Shown here one piece after another: positions 1-9,058 of a DNA stretch of 64,000 bases. Under the pieces are notes generated by a model. It ran no database searches. It was not told the origin of the DNA and saw only the letters and a program-made list of their open reading frames with translations. Where the stretch lies: the NCBI GenBank assembly GCA_963747985.1, contig CAVVHG010000007.1, forward strand, positions 186,001 through 250,000. The letters run 5' to 3'. How positions within the stretch are numbered: the stretch's first letter is position 1; every line of letters starts with the position of its first letter. The position numbers and the translations under genes were made by a program. This stretch comes from JACADW01 sp963747985. Its GTDB lineage: Bacteria > Acidobacteriota > UBA6911.

Positions 1-111
1 CGATGACGGCGCCTACGCCTATGATGATGCCCAGCATGGTGAGTATGGACCGCATCTTGTTGCGCCCCAGCGCCTGCAGTGCAACTCGCACGATCGTAAG
101 CAGGAAGACCA

Positions 112-115
<4 letters not shown>
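1..115 (-). CDS. MacB-type ABC transporter permease, N-terminal fragment
   Basis: Only the first 38 or so codons lie in the window. The reading frame begins MMVFLLTIVRVALQALGRNK and continues with an RSILTMLGIIIG segment, the typical first cytoplasmic helix and first membrane helix of MacB/FtsX-family permeases (seen in sequence; family known). The start overlaps the stop of the upstream ATPase gene (ATGATGA), so the two are translationally coupled. With the adaptor and ATPase upstream it makes a MacAB-like tripartite exporter of peptides, macrolides or lipids; the substrate cannot be read from the sequence. The gene runs out of the window. Confidence 0.8.
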
Positions 116-909
<794 letters not shown>

Positions 910-926
910 GCGCCGCCACCTGTCTG

Positions 927-1231
927 CTAGAACCTGCGGGGACCGCCCATCGGGCTCCCGAAGCCGGGGGCCCTGGTCGTTGCGGGTGTCGCCGAATTCG
1001 ACTGGGCTTCCAGCGCGACTATGACTTTGTCGCCTTCCTTGAGCTTGCCCTCATCGATCTGCGTGATAACGCCGTCAGTGAGGCCGAGCCTGACGACCAC
1101 AGGCCTGAGCAGTCTGTCGGGACCGATCACCCAGACCGGCGCCCGCCTGCCCCTGTTTGCAGGCATGGTTGCGGCTGAAGAGCCGCCGCGCGCCGTGCCG
1201 GCACTCCTTGCAGAGGCAAAACCCATGCCGA
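927..1231 (-). pseudogene. detached C-terminal part of the MacA-like adaptor
   Basis: This stretch, in the frame next to the main adaptor frame, reads VWVIGPDRLLRPVVVRLGLTD and later GDKVIVALEAQ, the membrane-proximal C-terminal domain normally found at the end of MacA/RND-type adaptors. It follows a run of seven G residues (minus strand; positions 1232-1238). One extra G would join it in frame to the upstream gene and give a protein of about 490 aa ending just before the ATPase gene. An internal ATG at 1226 exists, but a free-standing adaptor tail is not expected, so I treat it as the lost end of the upstream gene. Confidence 0.75.
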
Positions 1232-2398
1232 GCCCCCCCGTCCCGAACCCGAGCCAGGCCTGCCGGCCGTTCCGCCGCCGGCGGGGCCGGAGCGCTCAGC
1301 GCGTAGTTTGGCATACGCCAGGTACTTTTCCTCGCCGGCACGCTTGTAGGCTTCTGCCAGTTCGGAATCAGACAGGTTGGGCCGGAACCTGAGTGCGGCG
1401 TTCGGAAGTCTCAGCACGTCGTCTGCCCTCTGGATGACAACTTTAACGTTGGCCGTCATGCTCGGCTTGAGCTTCAGCTGGGGGTTGTCAACGTCGACGA
1501 TCGCGTTGTAAGTCACCACGTTCTGAATGGTGGTCGCGGCCAGACGAATCTGGCTGATCTTGCCCTGGAAAGTCTCGTTTGGATAGGAGTCCACGGTGAA
1601 TGTGGCCTCCATGCCGGCGCGAATGCGACCCACGTCGGCCTCATCGATGTTGGTGTTGACCTGCATCTTCGTGAGGTCGGCCGCAATTGTGAAAAGCGTC
1701 GGCGATGAGAAGCTGGCTGCCACGGTCTGGCCGCGGTCCACGCTTCGGGAGATGATAGTCCCTGATATCGGGCTCGTGATTACGGTGTGCTGCAGGTTGA
1801 CCCTGGCTGTCTCCAGTGCGGCCCGCGTCTGGAGGAGCCTCGCCTGATCGGCCTTGAGGCGTGCCTGCGCCGAGTCGAGTTCCGCTTCCGCGGCCTTCTG
1901 CACCGCGATGGCGGCGCCGATAGCGGCTTCCGCGGTGTCGAGGTCGTCCCGAGCGATCAGTTTGTTGTCCCAGAGTTCCTGCTGCCGTTTCATCTTGCGC
2001 TGTTTGTCGAGAACGTCGACGCGCGCCTTTTCCAGGTTAGCCTTCATGCTGGCTATGGTCGCCGCCGTGTCATTCACCGTGGCCTCGGCGGTGGTGACGT
2101 TCGCCTCGGCCTGCTGTACCTGCGCCTCGAAGAGGGCAGGATCCAGCTTGGCGAGGAGTTGCCCCTTCTTCACCTCCGAGTTGAAGTCGGCGTACAGCTC
2201 GGCAATGGTGCCCGAGACTTGTGTCCCGACCTGCACCGTTGTGACAGCCTGGAGGGTGCCGGTTGCGGCTACCTGGAGGATGATGCCGCCCCGGTCCACG
2301 TTGCCGAAAATGTAGTTCGGCTTGTCAGCTCTGACGGTGATGATGCGATACGTGCCGAATGCCAGCAGGAGAACGGCTGCCAAGCCGAGCCAAAACAA
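1127..2398 (-). CDS. MacA-like periplasmic adaptor (HlyD family), frameshifted at its 3' end
   Basis: Membrane-fusion protein: N-terminal membrane anchor (WLGLAAVLLLAFGTYRI), biotinyl-lipoyl half motif near TVQVGTQVSGTIAEL, a long alpha-helical hairpin rich in Ala, Gln and Lys (about residues 95-200), second lipoyl half (VITSPISGTIISRSVDRGQ) and beta-barrel domain. It would bridge an inner-membrane MacB transporter to a TolC-like channel. The last 50 residues are out-of-frame Gly/Arg-rich sequence caused by a G7 tract at 1232-1238. The annotated start is a TTG at 2398; an ATG at 2432 in another frame encodes a plausible MRPKRWF start, so a second frame error near 2390-2400 is possible. Either a decayed gene or homopolymer errors. 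Confidence 0.8.
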   Translation of the reverse strand: MFWLGLAAVLLLAFGTYRIITVRADKPNYIFGNVDRGGIILQVAATGTLQAVTTVQVGTQVSGTIAELYADFNSEVKKGQLLAKLDPALFEAQVQQAEANVTTAEATVNDTAATIASMKANLEKARVDVLDKQRKMKRQQELWDNKLIARDDLDTAEAAIGAAIAVQKAAEAELDSAQARLKADQARLLQTRAALETARVNLQHTVITSPISGTIISRSVDRGQTVAASFSSPTLFTIAADLTKMQVNTNIDEADVGRIRAGMEATFTVDSYPNETFQGKISQIRLAATTIQNVVTYNAIVDVDNPQLKLKPSMTANVKVVIQRADDVLRLPNAALRFRPNLSDSELAEAYKRAGEEKYLAYAKLRAERSGPAGGGTAGRPGSGSGRGGSAWVLPLQGVPARRAAALQPQPCLQTGAGGRRSG

Positions 2399-2683
2399 AG
2401 TACTTACTGGAAAACCAGCGTTTCGGTCTCATTTTTCCCACACCCGTTTCTGTCAGATCGGGGTCGTTCAGCCCGGCAATCCGGCTCAGAGCGCCCTGTC
2501 TTTCCTACCCCTGATAGAAAATACGTGGCTTCGAGATTTTTGTTGCGCTCTTTCCGCCCCCTCGCAGCGGTGGCACTCACCCCGGGATTGCAGGCGGTTC
2601 CTGCACCGGAAAGCGATGTGGAAGCCATCCAATCCCTGATATGATGGCCGGGATTTTTATTGGACGAGGAGATGCTCGAGCCC

Positions 2684-3622
2684 ATGAGGACCAACTTGCA
2701 CCTCGATACGACAAAGGCAGGGACCTGCACCCCTTGCTCTCCTGTTCGCATGGCCGGCTTCATCGGGCTATTGACCCTTGGACTGTCCTGCGCATATTCT
2801 CGGGGCATGGATTACAGCCCTCGCTACAATCAGGAACTCGCTCACTACACGTGCCACCATGCTTCCGGGCCGATCCGGGTTGACGGCAGGTTGGATGAAC
2901 CTGATTGGCAGCTTGCGCCCAAGTCTTCACCTTTCGTCGATATTGTCACAGGGAAACAGGGGTGGTTCGACACGCGCGTTGCCATGCTCTGGGATGATCG
3001 CTACCTCTACTTCGGCTTCACGCTCGAAGAGCCGGATGTATGGGCGACCCTGACGGAGCGTGACTCCAAGATCTGGTTCGATAATGATGTGGAGGTGTTC
3101 ATCGCCGGCAAGGATGCGTACTACGAGCTCGAGGTCAACGCGCTGAACACCATCTATGAGGTTTTCTGGATCTGGAAGGACATGTATCGCCCCGGCAGCC
3201 CCTACAACGTCCCGGAGTGGAATCCGGAGGGCCGCAACCTGATGGTGATCGATGGCATCGGGGGGCACGTTCATCCCCGCGGATGGCGCAACGGATACCT
3301 GGACTGGGATTTCCCCGGGCTCCTTCATGGCGTTCACGTGGACGGCACCCTGAACAAGCGCGACGACGTCGACCGGGGATGGACGGTGGAACTGGCTTTT
3401 CCCTGGGATGGGATGAAATGGCTTGCGGACGGGCGGTCGCTGCCGCCCAAGGAGGGGGATATCTGGCGGATGGACTGCTCACGTTTCGAGCAAGTCGGGC
3501 CCAAGGGTGAGAAGCTCGAGACCGCCGCCGGCTGGACCTGGAACCGCCACGGGTACTATGATTCACATATCCCGGAAACCTTCACCCACGTCCACTTCAC
3601 CGAAAAGGTCGTCGGGAGGTAG
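2684..3622 (+). CDS. Secreted CBM9-like carbohydrate-binding protein
   Basis: About 312 aa. After a hydrophobic export segment (GFIGLLTLGLSCAYS) the protein reads as a carbohydrate-binding family 9-like domain: IRVDGRLDEPDWQLAP, then LWDDRYLYFGFTLEEPDVWA, IWFDNDVEVFI and YYELEVNALNTIYE, the usual beta-sandwich signature of this family. These proteins bind sugars or serve as outer-surface domains of polysaccharide-degrading systems; no catalytic domain is present. The Cys in the export segment could be lipidated, but the lipobox is weak. The start is uncertain: a TTG at 2660 and ATGs at 2672, 2684 and 2750 are in frame; I prefer 2684 because GAGGAG lies 12 nt before it. It faces the aldose epimerase gene convergently. 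Confidence 0.8.
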   Translation: MRTNLHLDTTKAGTCTPCSPVRMAGFIGLLTLGLSCAYSRGMDYSPRYNQELAHYTCHHASGPIRVDGRLDEPDWQLAPKSSPFVDIVTGKQGWFDTRVAMLWDDRYLYFGFTLEEPDVWATLTERDSKIWFDNDVEVFIAGKDAYYELEVNALNTIYEVFWIWKDMYRPGSPYNVPEWNPEGRNLMVIDGIGGHVHPRGWRNGYLDWDFPGLLHGVHVDGTLNKRDDVDRGWTVELAFPWDGMKWLADGRSLPPKEGDIWRMDCSRFEQVGPKGEKLETAAGWTWNRHGYYDSHIPETFTHVHFTEKVVGR

Positions 3623-3668
3623 TCCCGAGAGTAACCTCGCGGTACGTCATCGCTCAGGCGCCAACGTC

Positions 3669-3691
3669 GGTCCGGCCTGTCAGACCGGACC
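3669..3691. repeat. Intergenic palindrome, GGTCCGG/CCGGACC family, copy A
   Basis: Perfect 7-bp inverted repeat GGTCCGG/CCGGACC around the 9-nt loop CCTGTCAGA, placed between two convergent genes. Similar elements occur at 24366-24388 and 51164-51186. It can fold in either transcript and may act as a bidirectional terminator, but there is no T-run. Confidence 0.6.
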
Positions 3692-3701
3692 CGGACCCAC
3701 T

Positions 3702-4736
3702 CTAGAAATTCTCGGGGATAACCCAGAAACTCTCTTTCCAGGTCCCCCGTGGGGGAATTGACTGAAGCCCTTTGTAGAGCCCTGCGTGCGCCAGGTTGAA
3801 GGCGTTGGTGATCCCCACCATCGGCTCGAAGCAGATGAAATCGCGCCCGGGCGGAGCGAATACTATCGCAACATCGAATTTAGGTCCGAACATGACCCTG
3901 ATCTTCTGTTTCCGGCCCAGGACCCAGAATTCAGCGCGCCCGGCCGCATCGCGGACAAGGTTGACGAACCCGGCATCCAGATTGAAGTCGCGGAGTGGCT
4001 GAGGGTCAGCCAGGGTGACCGGCTCGGTCTTCCCGGTTGGGATCAGGTTTCGGGATACGGCCACACTCTCGCGGGCCGCCACGTGGACACGCCAGTCATC
4101 GCGGAGGGAATCGTCGAGCCGGTAATAGGTATGGTAACCGAGCGACAGGGGCATCGGCTCCTCGGACAGATTCTCGATCGAGGTTTCCACCTCCAGTTGC
4201 CCGTTGCAGAGGCGGTAAGTAATGGTGATCCCGTGGGCAAACGGGAATTGAGCCATCCAGTCAGGATATCGCCAGAAATCGAGCCTGGAGGTCACGCTCG
4301 CCGACTCATTGTCGGCCCGCATACTCGTTACTTCCCACCCGCTCGAGTAGGCGAGAAGGCCATGGATCGGGTTGTGATTTCCGTCGTAGCGGAAGTTCTT
4401 CAGATCGGGGTTCAGATGGTATTGCCTGCCGTTTGCCCAGTAGGCATCTCCATCGATGCGATTCGCCCAGGGGGCGAGCAGCGGGTTACCCAATTGAACA
4501 GGCTTGTCCCTGAACTCGCCGAGGCTCCGGTAGGGTGACCACAGGATGTGTTTTCCCTTGACCTTCATTTCAAAGGCGTTGTTACCGATGGAGGGGACGA
4601 TCAAAACCTCGGTTTCGTTCCTGGCGTCCGAAAGACGGATCACCTCGATCCCGTCCACGGTGATACGCCCGGCGGAATAGTCCATAGGCAGCCCCATGAG
4701 CGGCATGAGGAGGACAGCAATAGCTATGCAGATCAT
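3702..4736 (-). CDS. Secreted aldose 1-epimerase family protein
   Basis: 344 aa with a short export signal (MICIAIAVLLMPLMGLPM), so it probably acts in the periplasm. The galactose mutarotase fold is recognised from NPIHGLLAYSSGW (first active-site His), LSLGYHTYYRL (second His) and ICFEPMVGITNAF, which holds the catalytic Glu. The enzyme interconverts alpha and beta anomers of aldoses. The start ATG at 4736 is preceded by AGAGGA with good spacing. It lies 72 nt downstream of the NosL-like gene on the same strand and faces the CBM9-like gene, suggesting handling of external sugars. Periplasmic mutarotases are less common than cytosolic GalM; the substrate is not known. Confidence 0.88.
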   Translation of the reverse strand: MICIAIAVLLMPLMGLPMDYSAGRITVDGIEVIRLSDARNETEVLIVPSIGNNAFEMKVKGKHILWSPYRSLGEFRDKPVQLGNPLLAPWANRIDGDAYWANGRQYHLNPDLKNFRYDGNHNPIHGLLAYSSGWEVTSMRADNESASVTSRLDFWRYPDWMAQFPFAHGITITYRLCNGQLEVETSIENLSEEPMPLSLGYHTYYRLDDSLRDDWRVHVAARESVAVSRNLIPTGKTEPVTLADPQPLRDFNLDAGFVNLVRDAAGRAEFWVLGRKQKIRVMFGPKFDVAIVFAPPGRDFICFEPMVGITNAFNLAHAGLYKGLQSIPPRGTWKESFWVIPENF

Positions 4737-4808
4737 GATCTTCCTCTGCGCCGGCGGCGAACGGCAGGCTGCCTTGCCGGTGGAGGCCTGGCGCCACGCC
4801 AGCCCCGG

Positions 4809-5240
4809 CTACTTTACGATATCGCCGAATGTGAGCAACGTCGCCTGGTACTGGGCGGCGAGCTTCTCTGCCTGCCCCTTGTCCTTGAGAGCAAGGATGC
4901 CGCCATTCTGCGGGGTCTTGAACTGCTCCGATTTCACAAAAGCAGCCTGCTCGGCGGGGAGCCATTCCTTCGTCACGTAGTCGACGACGTAAAAAGCGCC
5001 GATGTTGTTCTTTTTCATCTTGTTCTGTGCGTAGTCGGCCATGCACGCGATGTCATCGAATTTCCGGACGAAGCCATCCTTGGTGGCAAACTCCGCGGCA
5101 TACTGCTTCTCGACAATCGGCGCCTTGCAGCGGAAGCAGACGTCGTTCTGGGCAATCTCCACCGGTTTGTAGGTCGGCTGCTGGCAAGCCACAAGGGCAA
5201 GGGCCGCGCAGGCGAGCAACAGCTTGCGAACAGTCATCAT
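4809..5240 (-). CDS. NosL-like lipoprotein
   Basis: 143 aa lipoprotein with a clear signal and lipobox (LALVAC, Cys near residue 19). The mature part has the NosL pattern: DVCFRCKAPI, then YAAEFATKDG and KFDDIACMADY, followed by a second alpha/beta unit. NosL is a copper(I) chaperone for nitrous oxide reductase assembly, and relatives serve other copper proteins. Here the usual CxxCGM motif reads CFRCKA, so the conserved Met is missing, and no nos genes are nearby. A role in metal handling is inferred only. ATG at 5240 is chosen because GGAGGT lies six bases before it; a GTG at 5246 is possible. Confidence 0.8.
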   Translation of the reverse strand: MMTVRKLLLACAALALVACQQPTYKPVEIAQNDVCFRCKAPIVEKQYAAEFATKDGFVRKFDDIACMADYAQNKMKKNNIGAFYVVDYVTKEWLPAEQAAFVKSEQFKTPQNGGILALKDKGQAEKLAAQYQATLLTFGDIVK

Positions 5241-5300
5241 GGACACACCTCCAGAATAGATGATCAGACCTGGTCGCGAAGAGACAGCCCCGGTCTCGGA

Positions 5301-5335
5301 TTGCCGATGAGGCCGTGCAGCCTCACGGCCGGCAA
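5301..5335 (-). terminator. Stem-loop between nitroreductase and NosL-like genes
   Basis: TTGCC (5301-5305) pairs with GGCAA (5331-5335), and GGCCGTG (5311-5317) pairs with CACGGCC (5324-5330) around CAGCCT. It sits after the nitroreductase stop and before the NosL-like start. No T-run follows, so it may be a terminator, an mRNA end or an attenuator. Confidence 0.4.
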
Positions 5336-5444
5336 CCCAAGCGACCGGTTGATGCCATCACTGCCGCATCAGGCCCGGACTATCTATAAGCGTGCTCGCG
5401 AATTCTCGCAAGCAAATCCGAAACTGAGAAACAATAAGAGCGGG

Positions 5445-6098
5445 TCAGTTCTTCGGGTAGCCCACAGTCTGAGCCAGGATGATCTTCTGCTCCGATCGCA
5501 GCCCGAGCGCTTTGGAGAGCGCGGCCTCGTCAACCGAGGCGCGGACCACTGTTGCCAGGCCCTCGGAGGCACAGTAGAGGTAGACGTTCTGCGAGATGAA
5601 ACCCGTGTCGGCTCCGGAATATAGAGCCCTGGATTCCTCATCACCGCCGCCCATCTTGGCCGAGTCGGCCACGTACACAAGGTTCAGCGGCGCCTCCTTC
5701 ACCCACTCCTGAGTCCCGGCCAGGGCACGCAGGTCGCCTGCAGCCACCGGCTTCAGTAACTCCCCCTTGGCGTCATAAAGCCAGGCCGCCTTGGCCGTGA
5801 TGACATAGACGTCTATTTCCTGGCGGTTCATCGCCGACGGTGCCGTCCGCCTGCCGTCAGGCCGGTTGATACCGAAAGCTGCCCAGAGCAGGTTGGAAAG
5901 GGTCTGATCGGGCAGTTCCCGACTACTGAATTCCCGCGTCGATTTGCGTTCCTTCAAGACCTCCATGAGAGGTTTGCCACCCTCGGTCTGGGGCTTTGGC
6001 AACTGGACAGGCTGGAGTTCCTGGGCAGGTGCCAGGCATACCAGGCAGAACGTGCACAGCAGTGTCAGGATCGAAAACCTGCGGAGCGAAATCCTCAT
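5445..6098 (-). CDS. Secreted SagB/nitroreductase-type FMN oxidoreductase
   Basis: 217 aa with an N-terminal signal peptide (SILTLLCTFCLVCLAPAQ). The nitroreductase fold is shown by LKERKSTREFSSREL (FMN phosphate-binding start), NLLWAAFGINRPDGRRTAPSAM, a central helix region ADTGFISQNVYLYCASEGLATVVR and the final LAQTVGYP. This pattern is the SagB/ThcOx-like branch, which includes peptide oxidases and stand-alone oxidoreductases. Exported members are common in several phyla but their substrates are mostly unknown. Start at 6098 is fixed by AGGAGG five to six bases upstream; the longer frame up to 6257 lacks a ribosome site. Divergent from the TolC operon. Confidence 0.85.
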   Translation of the reverse strand: MRISLRRFSILTLLCTFCLVCLAPAQELQPVQLPKPQTEGGKPLMEVLKERKSTREFSSRELPDQTLSNLLWAAFGINRPDGRRTAPSAMNRQEIDVYVITAKAAWLYDAKGELLKPVAAGDLRALAGTQEWVKEAPLNLVYVADSAKMGGGDEESRALYSGADTGFISQNVYLYCASEGLATVVRASVDEAALSKALGLRSEQKIILAQTVGYPKN

Positions 6099-6278
6099 AG
6101 AAGCCTCCTCTGGCATAGTAGCGATGGGATTATAAGCCAATCCTGCTGCGAAGGCGGACTGTAAAATCATGTCCTGGTTGCGGATCCCGACCTGTAGAGG
6201 TGGACATATGACCTGGGCGCCGATAAAATCAATCGCCTCGGTTGCTTCTGATCTCATCAGGAAAGGACGTGACGTGCG

Positions 6279-7733
6279 ATGAGAGTCACATCGTTTGCTG
6301 TAATTACTGTATTTCTCCTGGGCCTGCCTCTCTTTCTCTGCGCGCAGGAGCCGGGCTCGATGGGAGCCACACGGGAGATTCGGCCGTCTGGCGCGCCCGC
6401 AGCCGCCGCGTTGGGCATCTCGCCGCAGGAAGCTGTGCTGGGTGGGGTACCCACAGGTCAGGCCACGCCCGACACGATCCCGCTATCGCTAACGGAGGCG
6501 ATTGAGCGCGGGCTCAAGTACAACCTGGCCGGCCTTCTGGGAACGCAGGGAATCCGTTCCGCGGAAGGAAGCCGCCAGCTCGCCCGCAGCCAGCTTCTGC
6601 CGACGCTCTCGGCCGGCATTTCGGAAAGCCAGGCGCAGATCAACCTCAAGGCCTACGGATTTCCCACCCCACCCGGGGTCCGTTATATGTACGGGCCGTT
6701 CAGCATCTTCGACGGCCGCTTCTACCTCACTCAGGCGATATTCGACCTGAAGGCAATCGATGATACCCATGCGGGGTCGGAGCAGTTGAAGGCGAGCCAG
6801 TTGTCCTACCGGGGCATCCGGGACCAGATCGTGCTGGTGTGTGGGCAGCTGTACCTCCGGGCAGTTTCGGGCAAGAGCCGAATTGAAGCCGCCCGCGTCC
6901 AGGTGCAGACCGCACAGGCGCTGTACGACCTGGCAGTGGACCGCAAAAAGGCGGGCGTGGCGCCCGCCATCGACGTGCTCCGCGCCCAGGTGGAGCTGCA
7001 GGCGCAGCAACAGGGACTGATCGTGGCAACCAACGAATTCGAGAAGGAAAAGCTCGACCTGGCGCGTGCCATTGGCCTGCCTCTCGGCCAGCGATTCAGC
7101 CTGTCGGATGAACTTCGTTTCGGTGCGTTGCCGCCGATGACGTTGGAGGAAGTCGTACAGAAGGCATATCGCGACCGCTCCGATTACCAGAGTGCACAGG
7201 CGCAGTTGCGCGCGGCGCAGTATGCCCGCAAAGCGGCGGAAGCCACGAAGCTTCCGTCCCTTCAGGGGATTGCCAACTACGGTGTGAATGGACCGGGCCC
7301 CGGCCAGAGCCACGGAGATTACACGGTCGCCGCGAGCCTGAACATCCCTATCTACGAGGCGGGACGAGCGCAGGCGAGGGTGCTCGAGGCAGATGCCGCC
7401 CTGAAGCAGCAGGAAGCGATTATCGAAGACCTTCGAGGTCGGATCCACTACGAAATCCAGACCGCATTCCTGAACATCCAGGCTGCCGACGAGAGTGTAG
7501 GCGTCGCGAGCAGTGCTGTGAAGCTGGCGCAGGAACAGTTGAACCAGGCGCAGGACCGGTTCAGCGCGGGTGTCGCAAACAATATAGAGGTCGTGGAAGC
7601 GCAGCAGGCGTTTGCGCGCGCGACAGAGAACTACATCTCGAGCCTGTATGCTCACAATGCCGCAAAAGCCAGCCTGGCAGCGGCTATCGGAGATGCGGAG
7701 TCTTCATTCCTCAAGTTCGTGCGAGGCTTTTGA
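6279..7733 (+). CDS. TolC-type outer membrane efflux protein
   Basis: 484 aa with an N-terminal signal (VITVFLLGLPLFLCAQ). Two outer-membrane efflux repeats are visible: IPLSLTEAIERGLKYNL then LPTLSAGISES, and in the second half EEVVQKAYRDRSDYQSAQAQLRAAQ then KLPSLQGIANYG. Long Ala/Gln-rich helices such as RAQVELQAQQQGLIVATNEFE-like stretches form the periplasmic tunnel of a trimer. It opens a three-gene operon with an EmrA-like adaptor (TGATG overlap) and an EmrB-like transporter, so it should supply the outer-membrane channel of that pump. AGGAAAGGA lies upstream of the ATG. A 180-bp divergent spacer to the nitroreductase gene holds the promoter, which I could not place exactly. Confidence 0.92.
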   Translation: MRVTSFAVITVFLLGLPLFLCAQEPGSMGATREIRPSGAPAAAALGISPQEAVLGGVPTGQATPDTIPLSLTEAIERGLKYNLAGLLGTQGIRSAEGSRQLARSQLLPTLSAGISESQAQINLKAYGFPTPPGVRYMYGPFSIFDGRFYLTQAIFDLKAIDDTHAGSEQLKASQLSYRGIRDQIVLVCGQLYLRAVSGKSRIEAARVQVQTAQALYDLAVDRKKAGVAPAIDVLRAQVELQAQQQGLIVATNEFEKEKLDLARAIGLPLGQRFSLSDELRFGALPPMTLEEVVQKAYRDRSDYQSAQAQLRAAQYARKAAEATKLPSLQGIANYGVNGPGPGQSHGDYTVAASLNIPIYEAGRAQARVLEADAALKQQEAIIEDLRGRIHYEIQTAFLNIQAADESVGVASSAVKLAQEQLNQAQDRFSAGVANNIEVVEAQQAFARATENYISSLYAHNAAKASLAAAIGDAESSFLKFVRGF

Positions 7734-9034
7734 TGGCAGAGAACTCAAGTTCCGAAAATGAGGGCCGGATCGGGAACCCGGAAGCGGTTCGGCCGGGAGA
7801 CAGGCAGCTCGCAACCGGCGTCGAGAAGCGCCGGGGCGGCAAGAAGTGGCTTCTGCTCGTTATCCTTGTCATGGCGGTCGTGGTCGCTCTCGTCCTATGG
7901 CATCACATGTCCGGGCGCGAATCGACAGATGACGCACAGATCGACGGCCACATAAATCCCGTCGCCTGCAGAGTGGGCGGAACGGTGCTGGCTGTGTACG
8001 TCGATGACAACCAGGATGTGAAAGCGGGCGAACTCCTGGTCAAGATCGACCCCAGAGACTTTGAGATTGCATCAGAGCGGGCGAAGGCCGAACTCGCCGC
8101 CGCCGAGGCTGCGGCCGCGGCGGCGCGGACCCAGGTGCCCGTAACATCAATAACGACATCGAGTCAGACCAGCGGCGCACAGGCCTCGCTGCAGAGCGCG
8201 GAAGCAGGAGTGGTGGCCGCCGCGAAGGGAGTCGACACGGCGCGGGCGCGTCTCGTCGCGATGCGCGCGCGTGTGTTGGAGGCTCGAGCGGGAAGCACCA
8301 AGGCGCTGCAGGACCTGGAGCGGATGAAACAGCTCGTCGCAAAAGAAGAGATTTCCAAACAACAATACGACGCGGCGGTGGCGGCCGCGGATGCCAACCG
8401 CGCGGCGCTCGACGGGGCCGAAGCCGCGGTTCAGGAAGCTGAGGAAGGCGTGAAGGCTGCCGAGGCGCGACTGGTCCAGGCGCGAACGGTCGTTTCCCAG
8501 GCCCAGGCCGGGATCGAGGCCACGCGCTCCGGGCCGGACCAGGTCGCAGTCATGAAATCAAACGCCGCCTCCGCCGAGGCGCGGGTGCTGCAGGCTGGAG
8601 CCGCTCTCGACAGGGCGCAGCTCGATTTGGAATACACCAGTGTCCTGGCTCCCGTCACCGGGGTCGTCAGCATGAAAAAGGTCGAGCCCGGCCAGGTCGT
8701 ACAGCGAGATCAGCCTCTCATGGCGGTCGTGCCGCTGGAGGACATCTGGGTGACCGCGAACTTCAAGGAGGACCAGCTCAACCAAATGCGTGTCGGTCAA
8801 CGCGTGACGATCTCCGTCGATGCTTACGGCGGCCACACGTATCTGGGCCGGGTGCAGAGCATCGCCGCTGCGACGGGCGCCCGCTTCAGCCTGCTGCCGC
8901 CTGAGAACGCCACGGGCAACTATGTCAAAGTCGTGCAGCGCATCCCGGTCAAGATCGTGCTCGATCTTGGCCAGGACCCGGAGCACCTTCTGCGCCCGGG
9001 CATGTCCGTGATCCCGACCGTGTTCACGAGGTGA
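7733..9034 (+). CDS. EmrA-like membrane fusion protein (HlyD family)
   Basis: 433 aa adaptor with one membrane helix near the N-terminus (WLLLVILVMAVVVALVLW) and the EmrA-type segment STDDAQIDGHINPVACRVGG. Lipoyl halves flank a long Ala-rich coiled-coil hairpin (about residues 115-290); the second half reads SVLAPVTGVVSMKKVEPGQ, and EDIWVTANFKEDQL begins the beta-barrel. It links the inner-membrane MFS pump to TolC. The ATG at 7733 shares its A with the TolC stop codon (TGATG), a sign of coupled translation. The hairpin is longer than in E. coli EmrA because of an inserted Ala/Ser/Thr-rich stretch near residues 110-130. Confidence 0.92.
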   Translation: MAENSSSENEGRIGNPEAVRPGDRQLATGVEKRRGGKKWLLLVILVMAVVVALVLWHHMSGRESTDDAQIDGHINPVACRVGGTVLAVYVDDNQDVKAGELLVKIDPRDFEIASERAKAELAAAEAAAAAARTQVPVTSITTSSQTSGAQASLQSAEAGVVAAAKGVDTARARLVAMRARVLEARAGSTKALQDLERMKQLVAKEEISKQQYDAAVAAADANRAALDGAEAAVQEAEEGVKAAEARLVQARTVVSQAQAGIEATRSGPDQVAVMKSNAASAEARVLQAGAALDRAQLDLEYTSVLAPVTGVVSMKKVEPGQVVQRDQPLMAVVPLEDIWVTANFKEDQLNQMRVGQRVTISVDAYGGHTYLGRVQSIAAATGARFSLLPPENATGNYVKVVQRIPVKIVLDLGQDPEHLLRPGMSVIPTVFTR

Positions 9035-9058
9035 TATCAGGGAGCAATCTGCCAGATC

